A DNA stretch of 17,230 bases from Betaproteobacteria bacterium UBA5582 (GTDB lineage: Bacteria; Pseudomonadota; Gammaproteobacteria; Burkholderiales; Rhodocyclaceae). The notes under the pieces are model-generated. The model saw only the letters and a list, made by a program, of their open reading frames with translations, was not told where the DNA came from and searched no databases. Numbering within the stretch: position 1 is the stretch's first letter; each line of letters starts with the position of its first letter. This document shows, piece after piece, positions 7,307 to 13,839 of this stretch. A program made the position numbers and the translations under genes. Location: NCBI GenBank assembly GCA_002425245.1, contig DILW01000068.1, positions 1 through 17,230 of the forward strand, given 5' to 3'.

Positions 7307-8338
7307 TCAGCGCATTTTCCAGGTCAGCGACTCGCCCGCGCGCAGCGGCACGATGTCATCGGTACTGACGTAAGGATAGCTCGCCGGCACCGTCCATGTC
7401 TCTTTCACCAGCGTGATCGTCTCGGCATTGCGCGGCAAACCGTACCAGTCCGGGCCGTTGAAGCTGGCAAACGCCTCCAGCTTGTCGAGCGCACCGGCAT
7501 TCTCGAAGGCTTCGGCGTACAACTCGATCGCCGCATAGGCCGTGTAGCAGCCGGCACAACCGCAGGCGGCTTCCTTGGCACCCTTGGCATGCGGCGCCGA
7601 ATCGGTGCCGAGGAAGAACTTCGGATTGCCGGAAATCGCCGCCGCCACCAGCGCCTCACGGTGCGTCTCGCGCTTCAGCACCGGCAGGCAGTACCAGTGC
7701 GGACGCACCCCGCCCTGGAAAATGGCGTTGCGGTTGTAAAGGAGGTGGTGGGCGGTGATCGTCGCCGCGACGTTGGCGGCGGACGAGGCGACGAACTCGG
7801 CAGCATCCTTGGTCGTGATGTGCTCCATCACCACCTTCAGCTTCGGGAAACGCTGCGTCAGCGGCAACAGCACGGTGTCGATGAAGACCTTCTCGCGGTC
7901 GAACAGGTCGACCGCCGGATCGGTGACTTCGCCATGCACCAGCAGCGGCAGGCCGACCCGCTCCATCTCGGCGAGCGTCGCGTCGGCCTTGCGGATGTCG
8001 GTCAGGCCGGCATCGGAATTGGTCGTCGCCCCGGCCGGATACAGCTTGACCGCCTTGACGAAGCCGGACGCCGCCGCCCTGGCGATTTCCGCCGGTTGGG
8101 TGTTGTCGGTGAGGTAAAGCGTCATCAGCGGTTCGAAGCTCATGCCGGCCGGCAAGGCAGCGACGATCCGCGCCCGGTAGGCAGCGGCCAGCTCGACCGT
8201 GGTCACCGGCGGCTTGAGGTTGGGCATGACGATGGCCCGGCCGAACTGGCGGGCGGTATGCGGCAGCACGGCGGCCAGCGCCTCGCCGTCGCGCAGGTGG
8301 AGGTGCCAGTCATCGGGGCGGGTGATGGTGATTTGCAT
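7307..8338 (-). CDS. pyrC: Dihydroorotase
   Basis: PyrC catalyses reversible cyclisation of N-carbamoyl-aspartate to dihydroorotate, the third step of pyrimidine synthesis. The 343-residue product has the length and signatures of the E. coli-type enzyme (348 aa). It has DDWHLHLRDG with metal-binding His12 and His14, the metal-bridging carbamylated Lys in VKLYPAGATTNSD (Lys98), VMEHITTKDA, and GTDSAPHAKGAKE with the catalytic Asp. The start is ATG 8338 with GAGAGA upstream. It begins 32 bp after hsdM on the same strand. A likely promoter overlaps the hsdM stop, so it need not depend on the restriction island. Confidence 0.97.
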   Translation of the reverse strand: MQITITRPDDWHLHLRDGEALAAVLPHTARQFGRAIVMPNLKPPVTTVELAAAYRARIVAALPAGMSFEPLMTLYLTDNTQPAEIARAAASGFVKAVKLYPAGATTNSDAGLTDIRKADATLAEMERVGLPLLVHGEVTDPAVDLFDREKVFIDTVLLPLTQRFPKLKVVMEHITTKDAAEFVASSAANVAATITAHHLLYNRNAIFQGGVRPHWYCLPVLKRETHREALVAAAISGNPKFFLGTDSAPHAKGAKEAACGCAGCYTAYAAIELYAEAFENAGALDKLEAFASFNGPDWYGLPRNAETITLVKETWTVPASYPYVSTDDIVPLRAGESLTWKMR

Positions 8339-8364
8339 GGGTTCTCTCTCAGTGGATTTCCGGG

Positions 8365-8373
8365 ATTTTATCA
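8365..8373 (-). promoter_or_regulatory. Candidate pyrC promoter (extended -10) overlapping the hsdM stop codon
   Basis: The minus strand reads TGATAAAAT at 8373-8365: the hsdM TGA stop supplies the TG of an extended -10 (TG-A-TAAAAT). A transcript would start near 8358, about 20 bases before the pyrC ATG. No -35 is evident, which extended -10 promoters can tolerate. Confidence 0.45.
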
Positions 8374-9852
8374 GCCTAAAGCGGCCGCCACCGCGCGGAA
8401 GCTGGCCAGACCTGCTTCCAGATTTTCGATGATCTCGCCGGCCAGTTCGTCCGGTTCCGGCAGATTGTCGAGGTCGGCCAGGCTCTTGTCCTTGAGCCAG
8501 AAGATATCCAGGCTGGTCTTGTCGCGGGCAAGAATCTGCTCGTAAGTGAACTTGCGCCAGCGCCCTTCCGGATTGTCCGTCTCATGCCAGGTTTCGCTGC
8601 GCTCATAGCGGTTCAGTGGGTGGTAGCAAGCCACGAAATCCTGCAAATCCTCAAAGCGTAGCGGCTTCTTTTTCAGCGTGTGGTGGATGTTGGTCCGGTA
8701 GTCATAGACCCACACTTCCTTCGTCCACGGCTCGGCGCGCGCTGGCTGGTTGTCGAAGAACAGCACATTGGCCTTGACCCCGTTGGCGTAGAAAATCCCG
8801 GTCGGCAGCCGCAGGATGGTGTGCAACTCGGTGGTTTCCAGCAACTTCCGGCGCACCGTCTCGCCCGCCCCGCCCTCGAACAACACGTTGTCCGGCACCA
8901 CCACGGCGGCACGGCCGGTCGTCTTCAGCAGACTACGGATGTGCTGCACGAAATTGAGCTGCTTGTTCGAGGTCGTCGCCCAGAAATCCTGGCGGTTGTA
9001 TGTCAGGTCGTCGCGATTCAGCTCGCCGTCCTCGTTGGTGAACACCATGCTGCTTTTCTTGCCGAAAGGCGGATTGGCCAGCACGTAGTCGTAGCTTTCC
9101 TGGGGTGGCGCGATCAGCGCGTCGTTCGGTGAAATCGGGCTGTCGCCGTCGATCTCGCCGATGTTGTGCAGGAACATGTTCATCAGCGCCAGCCGGCGCG
9201 TGCCGGCGACGATCTCGTTGCCGAAAAAGGTGTCGTGCTTGAGGAAAGCCCGCTGTTCGCGGTCCATGCCGGGATAGGTTTCCACCAGGAAATCGTAAGC
9301 AGCGAGGAAAAAGCCGCCCGTACCGCAGGCCGGATCGGCAATCGTCTTGTTCGGCAGCGGCCGCACGCATTCGACCATTGCCCGGATCAGCGGCCGCGGC
9401 GTGAAATATTGCCCGGCGCCCGACTTCGTATCCTCGGCGTTGCGCTCCAGGAGACCCTCATAGATGTCACCCTTGACGTCCGCCCCCAGCGTCACCCACT
9501 GGGTTTCATCGACCATGTCGATCAGGCGCGACAGCTTGGCCGGGTCCTGGATCTTGTTCTGCGCCTTGGTGAAAATCTGCCCGAGCAGCCCCGGCTTGTT
9601 GCCGAGTTCGCGCAGCACGGTGACGTAATGCACCTCCAGCGCCGCTCCGCGCGCGCCCTTCAGGCTCGGCCAGTCAAGCTCTGCGGGAATGCCGATCTTG
9701 CGGTTGTACGGCGGCCGGCCGTACTCGTCGGCCATCTTCAGGAAGATCAGGTAAGTCAGCTGTTCGAGGTAATCCCCATAGCCGACCCCGTCGTCGCGCA
9801 GCGTGGTACAGAAGCTCCAGACACGGGAGACGATGGATGCGGTTGCGTTCAT
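8371..9852 (-). CDS. hsdM: Type I restriction-modification system, methyltransferase subunit HsdM
   Basis: HsdM transfers methyl from SAM to N6 of adenine; two copies join one HsdS to make the methylase. The 493-residue product has an N-terminal helical HsdM_N region (YGDYLEQLTYLIFLKMADE). The methylase core follows: GQYFTPRPLIRAMV, motif I DPACGTGGF (residues 173-181), and motif IV NPPFG (260-264), the catalytic N-P-P-F. A C-terminal helical tail follows. All catalytic motifs are intact and the length is typical of the EcoEI-like group. The start is ATG 9852 with only a weak GAAAG before it. It is the last gene of the island and is separated from hsdS by the AlbA-type gene, unlike the usual hsdM-hsdS adjacency. 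Confidence 0.96.
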   Translation of the reverse strand: MNATASIVSRVWSFCTTLRDDGVGYGDYLEQLTYLIFLKMADEYGRPPYNRKIGIPAELDWPSLKGARGAALEVHYVTVLRELGNKPGLLGQIFTKAQNKIQDPAKLSRLIDMVDETQWVTLGADVKGDIYEGLLERNAEDTKSGAGQYFTPRPLIRAMVECVRPLPNKTIADPACGTGGFFLAAYDFLVETYPGMDREQRAFLKHDTFFGNEIVAGTRRLALMNMFLHNIGEIDGDSPISPNDALIAPPQESYDYVLANPPFGKKSSMVFTNEDGELNRDDLTYNRQDFWATTSNKQLNFVQHIRSLLKTTGRAAVVVPDNVLFEGGAGETVRRKLLETTELHTILRLPTGIFYANGVKANVLFFDNQPARAEPWTKEVWVYDYRTNIHHTLKKKPLRFEDLQDFVACYHPLNRYERSETWHETDNPEGRWRKFTYEQILARDKTSLDIFWLKDKSLADLDNLPEPDELAGEIIENLEAGLASFRAVAAALG

Positions 9853-9879
9853 TTCGGTGAATCTTTCAAGCGAATTCGG

Positions 9880-9907
9880 TGTGTAAGCCCCTGGGGCACG
9901 GTGTCAA
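9880..9907 (-). promoter_or_regulatory. Candidate hsdM promoter
   Basis: The minus strand has a perfect -35 TTGACA at 9907-9902 and, after 16 bp, TACACA at 9885-9880 as a poor -10. A transcript would begin about 20 bases before the hsdM start codon. The -35 overlaps the inverted member of the 14-bp box array (9906-9919), so a protein bound there could block it. Confidence 0.4.
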
Positions 9908-9972
9908 ACCACCGGAGTTAAAAGAGCTTAGGTGGTTAGCTCCGGTGGTATACAGACAAGCTCCGGTGATAT
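9906..9972. repeat. Array of four related 14-bp boxes upstream of hsdM
   Basis: AGCTCCGGTGATAT (9959-9972) and AGCTCCGGTGGTAT (9938-9951) differ at one base and start exactly 21 bp apart. AGCTTAGGTGGTTA (9925-9938) is a weaker copy in the same orientation. AAACCACCGGAGTT (9906-9919) is an inverted copy. The inverted copy and the 9938-9951 box form an inverted repeat with 10-bp perfect arms (ACCACCGGAG at 9908-9917 and its complement at 9940-9949). Spacing by two helical turns and overlap with a TTGACA suggest operator sites for a multimeric regulator. A fold-back mRNA structure is the alternative. Confidence 0.7.
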
Positions 9973-9985
9973 GACGTTGGCTAAA

Positions 9986-10017
9986 GCGCATAAATTTATG
10001 CGCCAAGGCGCATAAAT
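9986..10017. repeat. Nested three-arm palindrome at the 3' end of the AlbA-type gene
   Basis: GCGCATAAATTTATGCGC (9986-10003) is a perfect 18-bp palindrome. Its right arm is shared with a second perfect inverted repeat, ATTTATGCGCC (9994-10004) and GGCGCATAAAT (10007-10017), separated by AA. The second structure overlaps the first base of the stop triplet of the AlbA-type gene. The two pairings cannot form together. It may be tandem operator half-sites, or alternative hairpins in the transcript. No U-run follows on the minus strand, so a simple terminator is less likely. Together with the box array it accounts for most of the gap 9853-10016. Confidence 0.75.
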
Positions 10018-11663
10018 CAACGCAAGACATACCGCGAAGCCTTTCTATCACCTTGTTTTTCAATGTAATTTTCATCAACAAGGCGTTTCAGCAGTTTATA
10101 CGCCTGATCCGACGTTAAACGGCATAAGCGCATTACGTCCTTGCGGGTAATCAACCCGTTTCTGGCGATAAAGCCACGAACCAGTTGCTCCTGTTGCAAG
10201 CTGTCGAACCCGGCTTGCTGGATGTATTCGGCATCCTGACCCAGCAGATGGTACAAGGCCGGGGAAAGTGTGTAATTTCGGCCCCGCCCTGCACCATGCG
10301 CCTGCAACATGCCCAGTTCAACCAGCGTCTCGATACTGGCAACAACCCGCGAAACATCTTTCTGCACCCAAGCTGCCAATTGTTCGCTGCTCGCCCTCCG
10401 CTGCTCCCGCAACGCCGCCAGGATGATCAGGCTATCGACCGGCAACTCCTTGTGACCCCGTGCCTCTTCCTCGAGAATCACCTTCAGAAAAGCCTCGTCG
10501 GCCGCGGCAAGACTCAAGGACAAGAGCACGGAATGGCTATCGGACTGGCTGAAATCCGGCACATGCCGGCCATAACGCAGCAAACCACGATAAATCAGAT
10601 CGACCCCGCGCCCGGTGCGCTCAACCAGCCCGATGCGCTTCAAGGCATCGGCCAGCGCCGGGTTGCGCGGGCGCGGCTCGGTCACCAGCAGGTTGTTCAG
10701 CGTCACCCCTTCGACAAAGCCGCCGGGGTTGCTGATCGTCAGCGTATCGCCGGAAAGCCGCACATGCACCGCCCCGCGCAGCGCGTAATCGCGGTGCGTG
10801 ATGGCATTGGCGATAGCCTCGCGGAAGGCCCGCTGATCGAGACGCGGCACCGGCACGCGGAACAAGCCGGACTGGAATTCCCGCTCCGTATTGAGCGGCT
10901 TGAACAAGGTTTCCACCCACTCGAAGGCGCGCAGCAACGGCGCCCGGCTGAACTCGTTGAAGCGCACCTCTTCGCCTTCAAGAATCTGGAAGGCGATTTC
11001 ATGCGTCGGCACCAGCGCCCGTAGCGAAGCCTCGTTGCCGATCAGCAGCAAGCCGGTCAAGGACGGCAGATAACCGGCCGGTGTGCGTACCGACAGCCCG
11101 AGCGCCGCATCGAGTTGCGCATCGTCCAGTTCCAGCAAGGCCCGGTCGCCGTTGAAACGCTCGATGAACTGACGCAGGCGCGCCCGCTCAATCGGATCGA
11201 GATCGCTCGCCAAGGCCCCGGCCACGGCCTGCGCACTGACATCAAGCAGCCCGAAACTCGCCTGCCGGCTGGCAAACTCATGCGGCAGATAAGGCACGCA
11301 CTCGGGCTGCCCGTTCGCCTGCAAGCGACGGCGCTTCAACAGGCCATCGCTGGTCGCCACCGGCTGACCGCATTTCGGCACCGAGATACGGGCCACGGCA
11401 AGACCATCGACTTCAAGCTGCTCGACGCTGACGCGCAACATCGGTTGCGTCCGATTGGCAATCAGCGCCGCCATGCCATCGAGAAAACGGTGATCCTTGT
11501 GCAAGCCGGTGACCCGGCCATCGTCCTCGACGCCGAGATAGATTTCCCCGCCCTCGCCATTCGCCATGCACACCACGGCCTCGATCAGTTCGCGGTCCGG
11601 CAGGCATTTGCGGTCGCTCTTGAATTCGCAGGTCAGGGTTTCGGTGGTGGGAATCGAGCGCAA
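10017..11663 (-). CDS. Schlafen-AlbA domain / GHKL-type ATPase-like protein with C-terminal winged helices
   Basis: The 548-residue product starts with an AlbA_2 (Schlafen-type, putative nucleic-acid-binding) domain. It shows CEFKSDR (12-18) and the ANGEGGEIYLGVEDDG signature (34-49), resembling the ANxxGGxxxIGVxDDG pattern of the family. The middle has a degenerate GHKL ATPase-like region: N-box FREAIANAITHRDY (280-293), SNPGGF (311-316) and ERTGRGVDLIY (348-358). Two winged-helix segments follow, at about 405-465 and 485-545. Such proteins are often annotated as transcriptional regulators or ATP-binding proteins and recur in type I restriction loci; their function is not settled. The start is TTG 11663, 10 bases after hsdS, with GAGGA upstream. 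It separates hsdS from hsdM. Confidence 0.87.
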   Translation of the reverse strand: MRSIPTTETLTCEFKSDRKCLPDRELIEAVVCMANGEGGEIYLGVEDDGRVTGLHKDHRFLDGMAALIANRTQPMLRVSVEQLEVDGLAVARISVPKCGQPVATSDGLLKRRRLQANGQPECVPYLPHEFASRQASFGLLDVSAQAVAGALASDLDPIERARLRQFIERFNGDRALLELDDAQLDAALGLSVRTPAGYLPSLTGLLLIGNEASLRALVPTHEIAFQILEGEEVRFNEFSRAPLLRAFEWVETLFKPLNTEREFQSGLFRVPVPRLDQRAFREAIANAITHRDYALRGAVHVRLSGDTLTISNPGGFVEGVTLNNLLVTEPRPRNPALADALKRIGLVERTGRGVDLIYRGLLRYGRHVPDFSQSDSHSVLLSLSLAAADEAFLKVILEEEARGHKELPVDSLIILAALREQRRASSEQLAAWVQKDVSRVVASIETLVELGMLQAHGAGRGRNYTLSPALYHLLGQDAEYIQQAGFDSLQQEQLVRGFIARNGLITRKDVMRLCRLTSDQAYKLLKRLVDENYIEKQGDRKASRYVLR

Positions 11664-11673
11664 GGTGGAGTCC

Positions 11674-13140
11674 TCAACAATTGGTCAGCGACTTGCTGAC
11701 CAATTTTGCCTGCCGCCCCTTGGCCGGGAAAGCGGCCCGCGCGGCGCGGATGCGTTCGAGCAGGGCGGTGGCGGGTTCGTCGTTTTTGTCCTGTTCGACC
11801 AGTTGACCGCAGAAAGCCTTTTTCAGGATGGACTGGCGCAGCGCGTCGGCCTGCTGCAGTGCGGTGGCGAGGGTTTGGTCGAGTTGGTCGGCTTCGGAGA
11901 GTTTGGCGTCTAACTGATCGGCAATTTCTCGCTGCTCAAGCTGGCTACAAATCGGGAAAACAAGCCGTTCAACGTCACCAACGCGCAGATGCTTCACTCC
12001 TGTCCCAACCGCGACCTTGTCGCAAATTTTCTTGAAAAACGGGTTTTGAGTGGCGCACAGCAAGTATTTGCCGGAAAGGAATTTGCCCGGCCTTAACAGC
12101 ATGATGCGCTGGCCCATGCAAACCTTTCGCCCTTCAGGAATCAAGGCAGCTTCACCCATTGGAGCCTCACGGGTAAACAAAATATCACCCGGCAGCGGCG
12201 GACAGCGGCGCGACCAATGCGCATAGGTTTCCTGAGAAACATAGCGAATTGAGTCGTCAAAATTCAAGCGCATATCCCGAATGCTCGGCGTTCTAACCAA
12301 CGGGATGCCTTCAGCCTGATAAGGCGCTGTCTTATTGTGGCAATCGACAACTGCTTCACAAGCATCCAACAATCGACCCCATCCCCAACCCGCCGGCAAT
12401 TCAGGCAACTCGGCGAGTTCTTCGGCGGTGAGCGGTGGCAGGGGCTTGGGGGGTTTGGGTTTGGGGCCTGGTTGGCCGGCGGTTTGCCAGTCGGCGAGTT
12501 GTTGCTGATAGCGGGCCTGGCGTTCGCGGGCGATGCGCTGTTGCAAGGCGGCGGCGGTTTCGAGCTGGTCGCGGTGGGCGGTGCGCCAGGCGGCGGTCAA
12601 CTTGCCTTCGAAGGCGTTTTTGAGCAACGACTGGCGATAGACCTTGAGCTGTTCGCGGGCGGTTTTCAGGCTGGCCACGCCCTGATCGAGTTCGGAAAAC
12701 AGTTCCTCGATCTTGGCGACGATGCGGTGTTGTTCGGCGAGCGGGGGCAAAAATACGGTTTCATCGTAGGCTTTCTCACGATTCAGGCCGGGTATTGCGG
12801 TCGACGTTTCCAGTTTGACCAAATTCAAAGAATGCAGCAGGTAGTACACAAACTTTGAGTTTAAAAGCTGACCGCTTCTGACGTAGTAAGTCGTGTCTAT
12901 GGGCCAGCAGTTAGCCTCTGAATAACAGACGCTTCCTGCGGCCCCCTTGCGCCCAACGATGATTACCGGCCCCTCAACCAAATACACATCGTGCAAACCA
13001 ACGACTCCGCTTGAGCCAAAGACGGGGTATTCCCCGTTATCGCTCCGAGCGGATTTAGTTAGCGATTTGCCATATTCAAACGCAAGCAAATCTCCTAGGT
13101 GGCAAGAAATCCAACCCACCGGCAATTCCCCAAGCTCCAT
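11674..13140 (-). CDS. hsdS: Type I restriction-modification system, specificity subunit HsdS
   Basis: HsdS reads the bipartite DNA target and holds HsdM and HsdR. In GTG-start numbering (489 aa), target recognition domain 1 is at about 10-130 (GRKGAAGSVCYSE, PIDTTYYV). Conserved coiled-coil 1 is at about 133-185 (PPLAEQHRIVAKIEELFSEL). A Pro/Lys-rich linker follows (225-240). TRD2 is at about 250-395 (LVRTPSIRD, LPGDILFTREAPMG, MGQRIMLLRPG) and coiled-coil 2 at about 400-450 (QLEQREIADQLDAKL). Both halves are intact. The start is ATG 13140; a GTG directly before it is possible. It lies 28 bp after vapC. The TRDs look less GC-rich than their surroundings, as usual for exchangeable domains. 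The target sequence cannot be read from this. Confidence 0.95.
   Translation of the reverse strand: MELGELPVGWISCHLGDLLAFEYGKSLTKSARSDNGEYPVFGSSGVVGLHDVYLVEGPVIIVGRKGAAGSVCYSEANCWPIDTTYYVRSGQLLNSKFVYYLLHSLNLVKLETSTAIPGLNREKAYDETVFLPPLAEQHRIVAKIEELFSELDQGVASLKTAREQLKVYRQSLLKNAFEGKLTAAWRTAHRDQLETAAALQQRIARERQARYQQQLADWQTAGQPGPKPKPPKPLPPLTAEELAELPELPAGWGWGRLLDACEAVVDCHNKTAPYQAEGIPLVRTPSIRDMRLNFDDSIRYVSQETYAHWSRRCPPLPGDILFTREAPMGEAALIPEGRKVCMGQRIMLLRPGKFLSGKYLLCATQNPFFKKICDKVAVGTGVKHLRVGDVERLVFPICSQLEQREIADQLDAKLSEADQLDQTLATALQQADALRQSILKKAFCGQLVEQDKNDEPATALLERIRAARAAFPAKGRQAKLVSKSLTNC
11679..11705. repeat. Perfect 11-bp inverted repeat at the hsdS 3' end
   Basis: AATTGGTCAGC (11679-11689) and GCTGACCAATT (11695-11705) are perfect complements with a 5-base loop. 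They lie within the last ten codons of hsdS, 16 bases before the AlbA-type start. On the plus strand the stem runs into TTTT, so it could terminate antisense transcription. In the sense mRNA it would sit just before the next gene's ribosome binding site. Confidence 0.6.
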
Positions 13141-13168
13141 CACGCCCCCAGCGCCTCATTCAATCTCA

Positions 13169-13570
13169 TCAAATTTCCCAATCTTCCAGCCGCAGCCCCG
13201 GCACGCGGCTGAATTCGGCGGTGTTGTGGGTGATGAGCGTTGCGTCGTGTGCACGGGCGATGGCAGCGATCAGAAAGTCGTTGGGGCCGATGGGCTGGCC
13301 TTGGGCGAGCAGGTCGGCGCGGATTTGCCCGTAGTGTTCAGCGGCGGCATCGTCAAAGGCCAGGCTGGTGAGTGGTGCGAAGAAAGTACGCAGGGTTTGC
13401 AGATTGGCCTCGCGCCGTTGGCTGCGCTGGGCGCCGTAGAGCAGTTCGGCCTTGACCACGCTGCACAGGGCGATGTCCGCCGGACTATGCTGGCGGAAGC
13501 GTTGAGCGATGGGGGTGTGGCGTTGGTTGAGGAGATGAATGCAGACGTTGGTATCGAGCAGGTAGATCAT
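13169..13570 (-). CDS. vapC: VapC-type PIN-domain toxin (ribonuclease)
   Basis: The 133-residue product has the PIN-domain architecture of VapC toxins, Mg-dependent RNases that cut tRNA or rRNA. Candidate acidic active-site residues are Asp6 (MIYLLDTN), Glu42 (VKAELLYG) and Asp98 (GPNDFLIAA). The end carries THNTAEFSRVPGLRLEDW, typical of the VapC/FitB group. Its ATG overlaps the vapB stop by four bases (ATGA), the usual coupled arrangement. The active site appears intact. It sits inside the restriction operon between hsdR and hsdS. Confidence 0.94.
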   Translation of the reverse strand: MIYLLDTNVCIHLLNQRHTPIAQRFRQHSPADIALCSVVKAELLYGAQRSQRREANLQTLRTFFAPLTSLAFDDAAAEHYGQIRADLLAQGQPIGPNDFLIAAIARAHDATLITHNTAEFSRVPGLRLEDWEI

Positions 13571-13797
13571 TCGAGCGGTAGCCTTTCCTCGAATTCGCCT
13601 TGCGGGGCGCGCTCAAGGGGCTCGCCTTGCCAACTGCCGAAAACGTCGAAATAGCCTTCCGGCCAGCCGCTGGCAGTGGCGGCGTCGCGCTTGACGAGTT
13701 CGGCCAGATAGCGGGAGAGGCTCAGGCCGGCTTGCTCGGCACGGCGTTGTGCCTGCTGGGCGATGTCTTCGGGAACATAGCAGTGCAATTGGGCCAT
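13567..13797 (-). CDS. vapB: VapB-type antitoxin with ribbon-helix-helix N-terminus
   Basis: The 76-residue product has an N-terminal ribbon-helix-helix pattern (CYVPEDIAQQAQRRAEQAG, then LSLSRYLAELVKRD). A C-terminal toxin-binding tail rich in aromatic and acidic residues follows (WPEGYFDVFGSW). Such antitoxins neutralise the toxin and repress their own promoter. AGGAG lies seven bases before ATG 13797. The gene begins 42 bases after the hsdR stop, and its end overlaps vapC by four bases. The RHH type is inferred from the pattern, not from an alignment. Confidence 0.9.
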   Translation of the reverse strand: MAQLHCYVPEDIAQQAQRRAEQAGLSLSRYLAELVKRDAATASGWPEGYFDVFGSWQGEPLERAPQGEFEERLPLE

Positions 13798-13810
13798 GAT
13801 TCACTCCTCG

Positions 13811-13834
13811 TATATGTGCTATATGTGGATTGTA
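13811..13834 (-). promoter_or_regulatory. Candidate vapBC promoter and operator
   Basis: On the plus strand TATATGTG occurs at 13811-13818 and again at 13820-13827, a tandem repeat with a 9-bp period. On the minus strand a TACAAT -10 lies directly upstream (13834-13829), overlapping none of the repeat. Ribbon-helix-helix antitoxins bind short direct or inverted repeats at this position, so autorepression of vapBC is a plausible reading. No clear -35 is seen in the hsdR 3' end. Confidence 0.5.
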
Positions 13835-13839
13835 CTGGA

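Noticed and set aside
9906..9972. The repeated boxes as a small CRISPR array
   Set aside because: Repeats are only 14 bp, one is inverted, spacers are 0-7 bp between the direct copies, and no cas gene is present.
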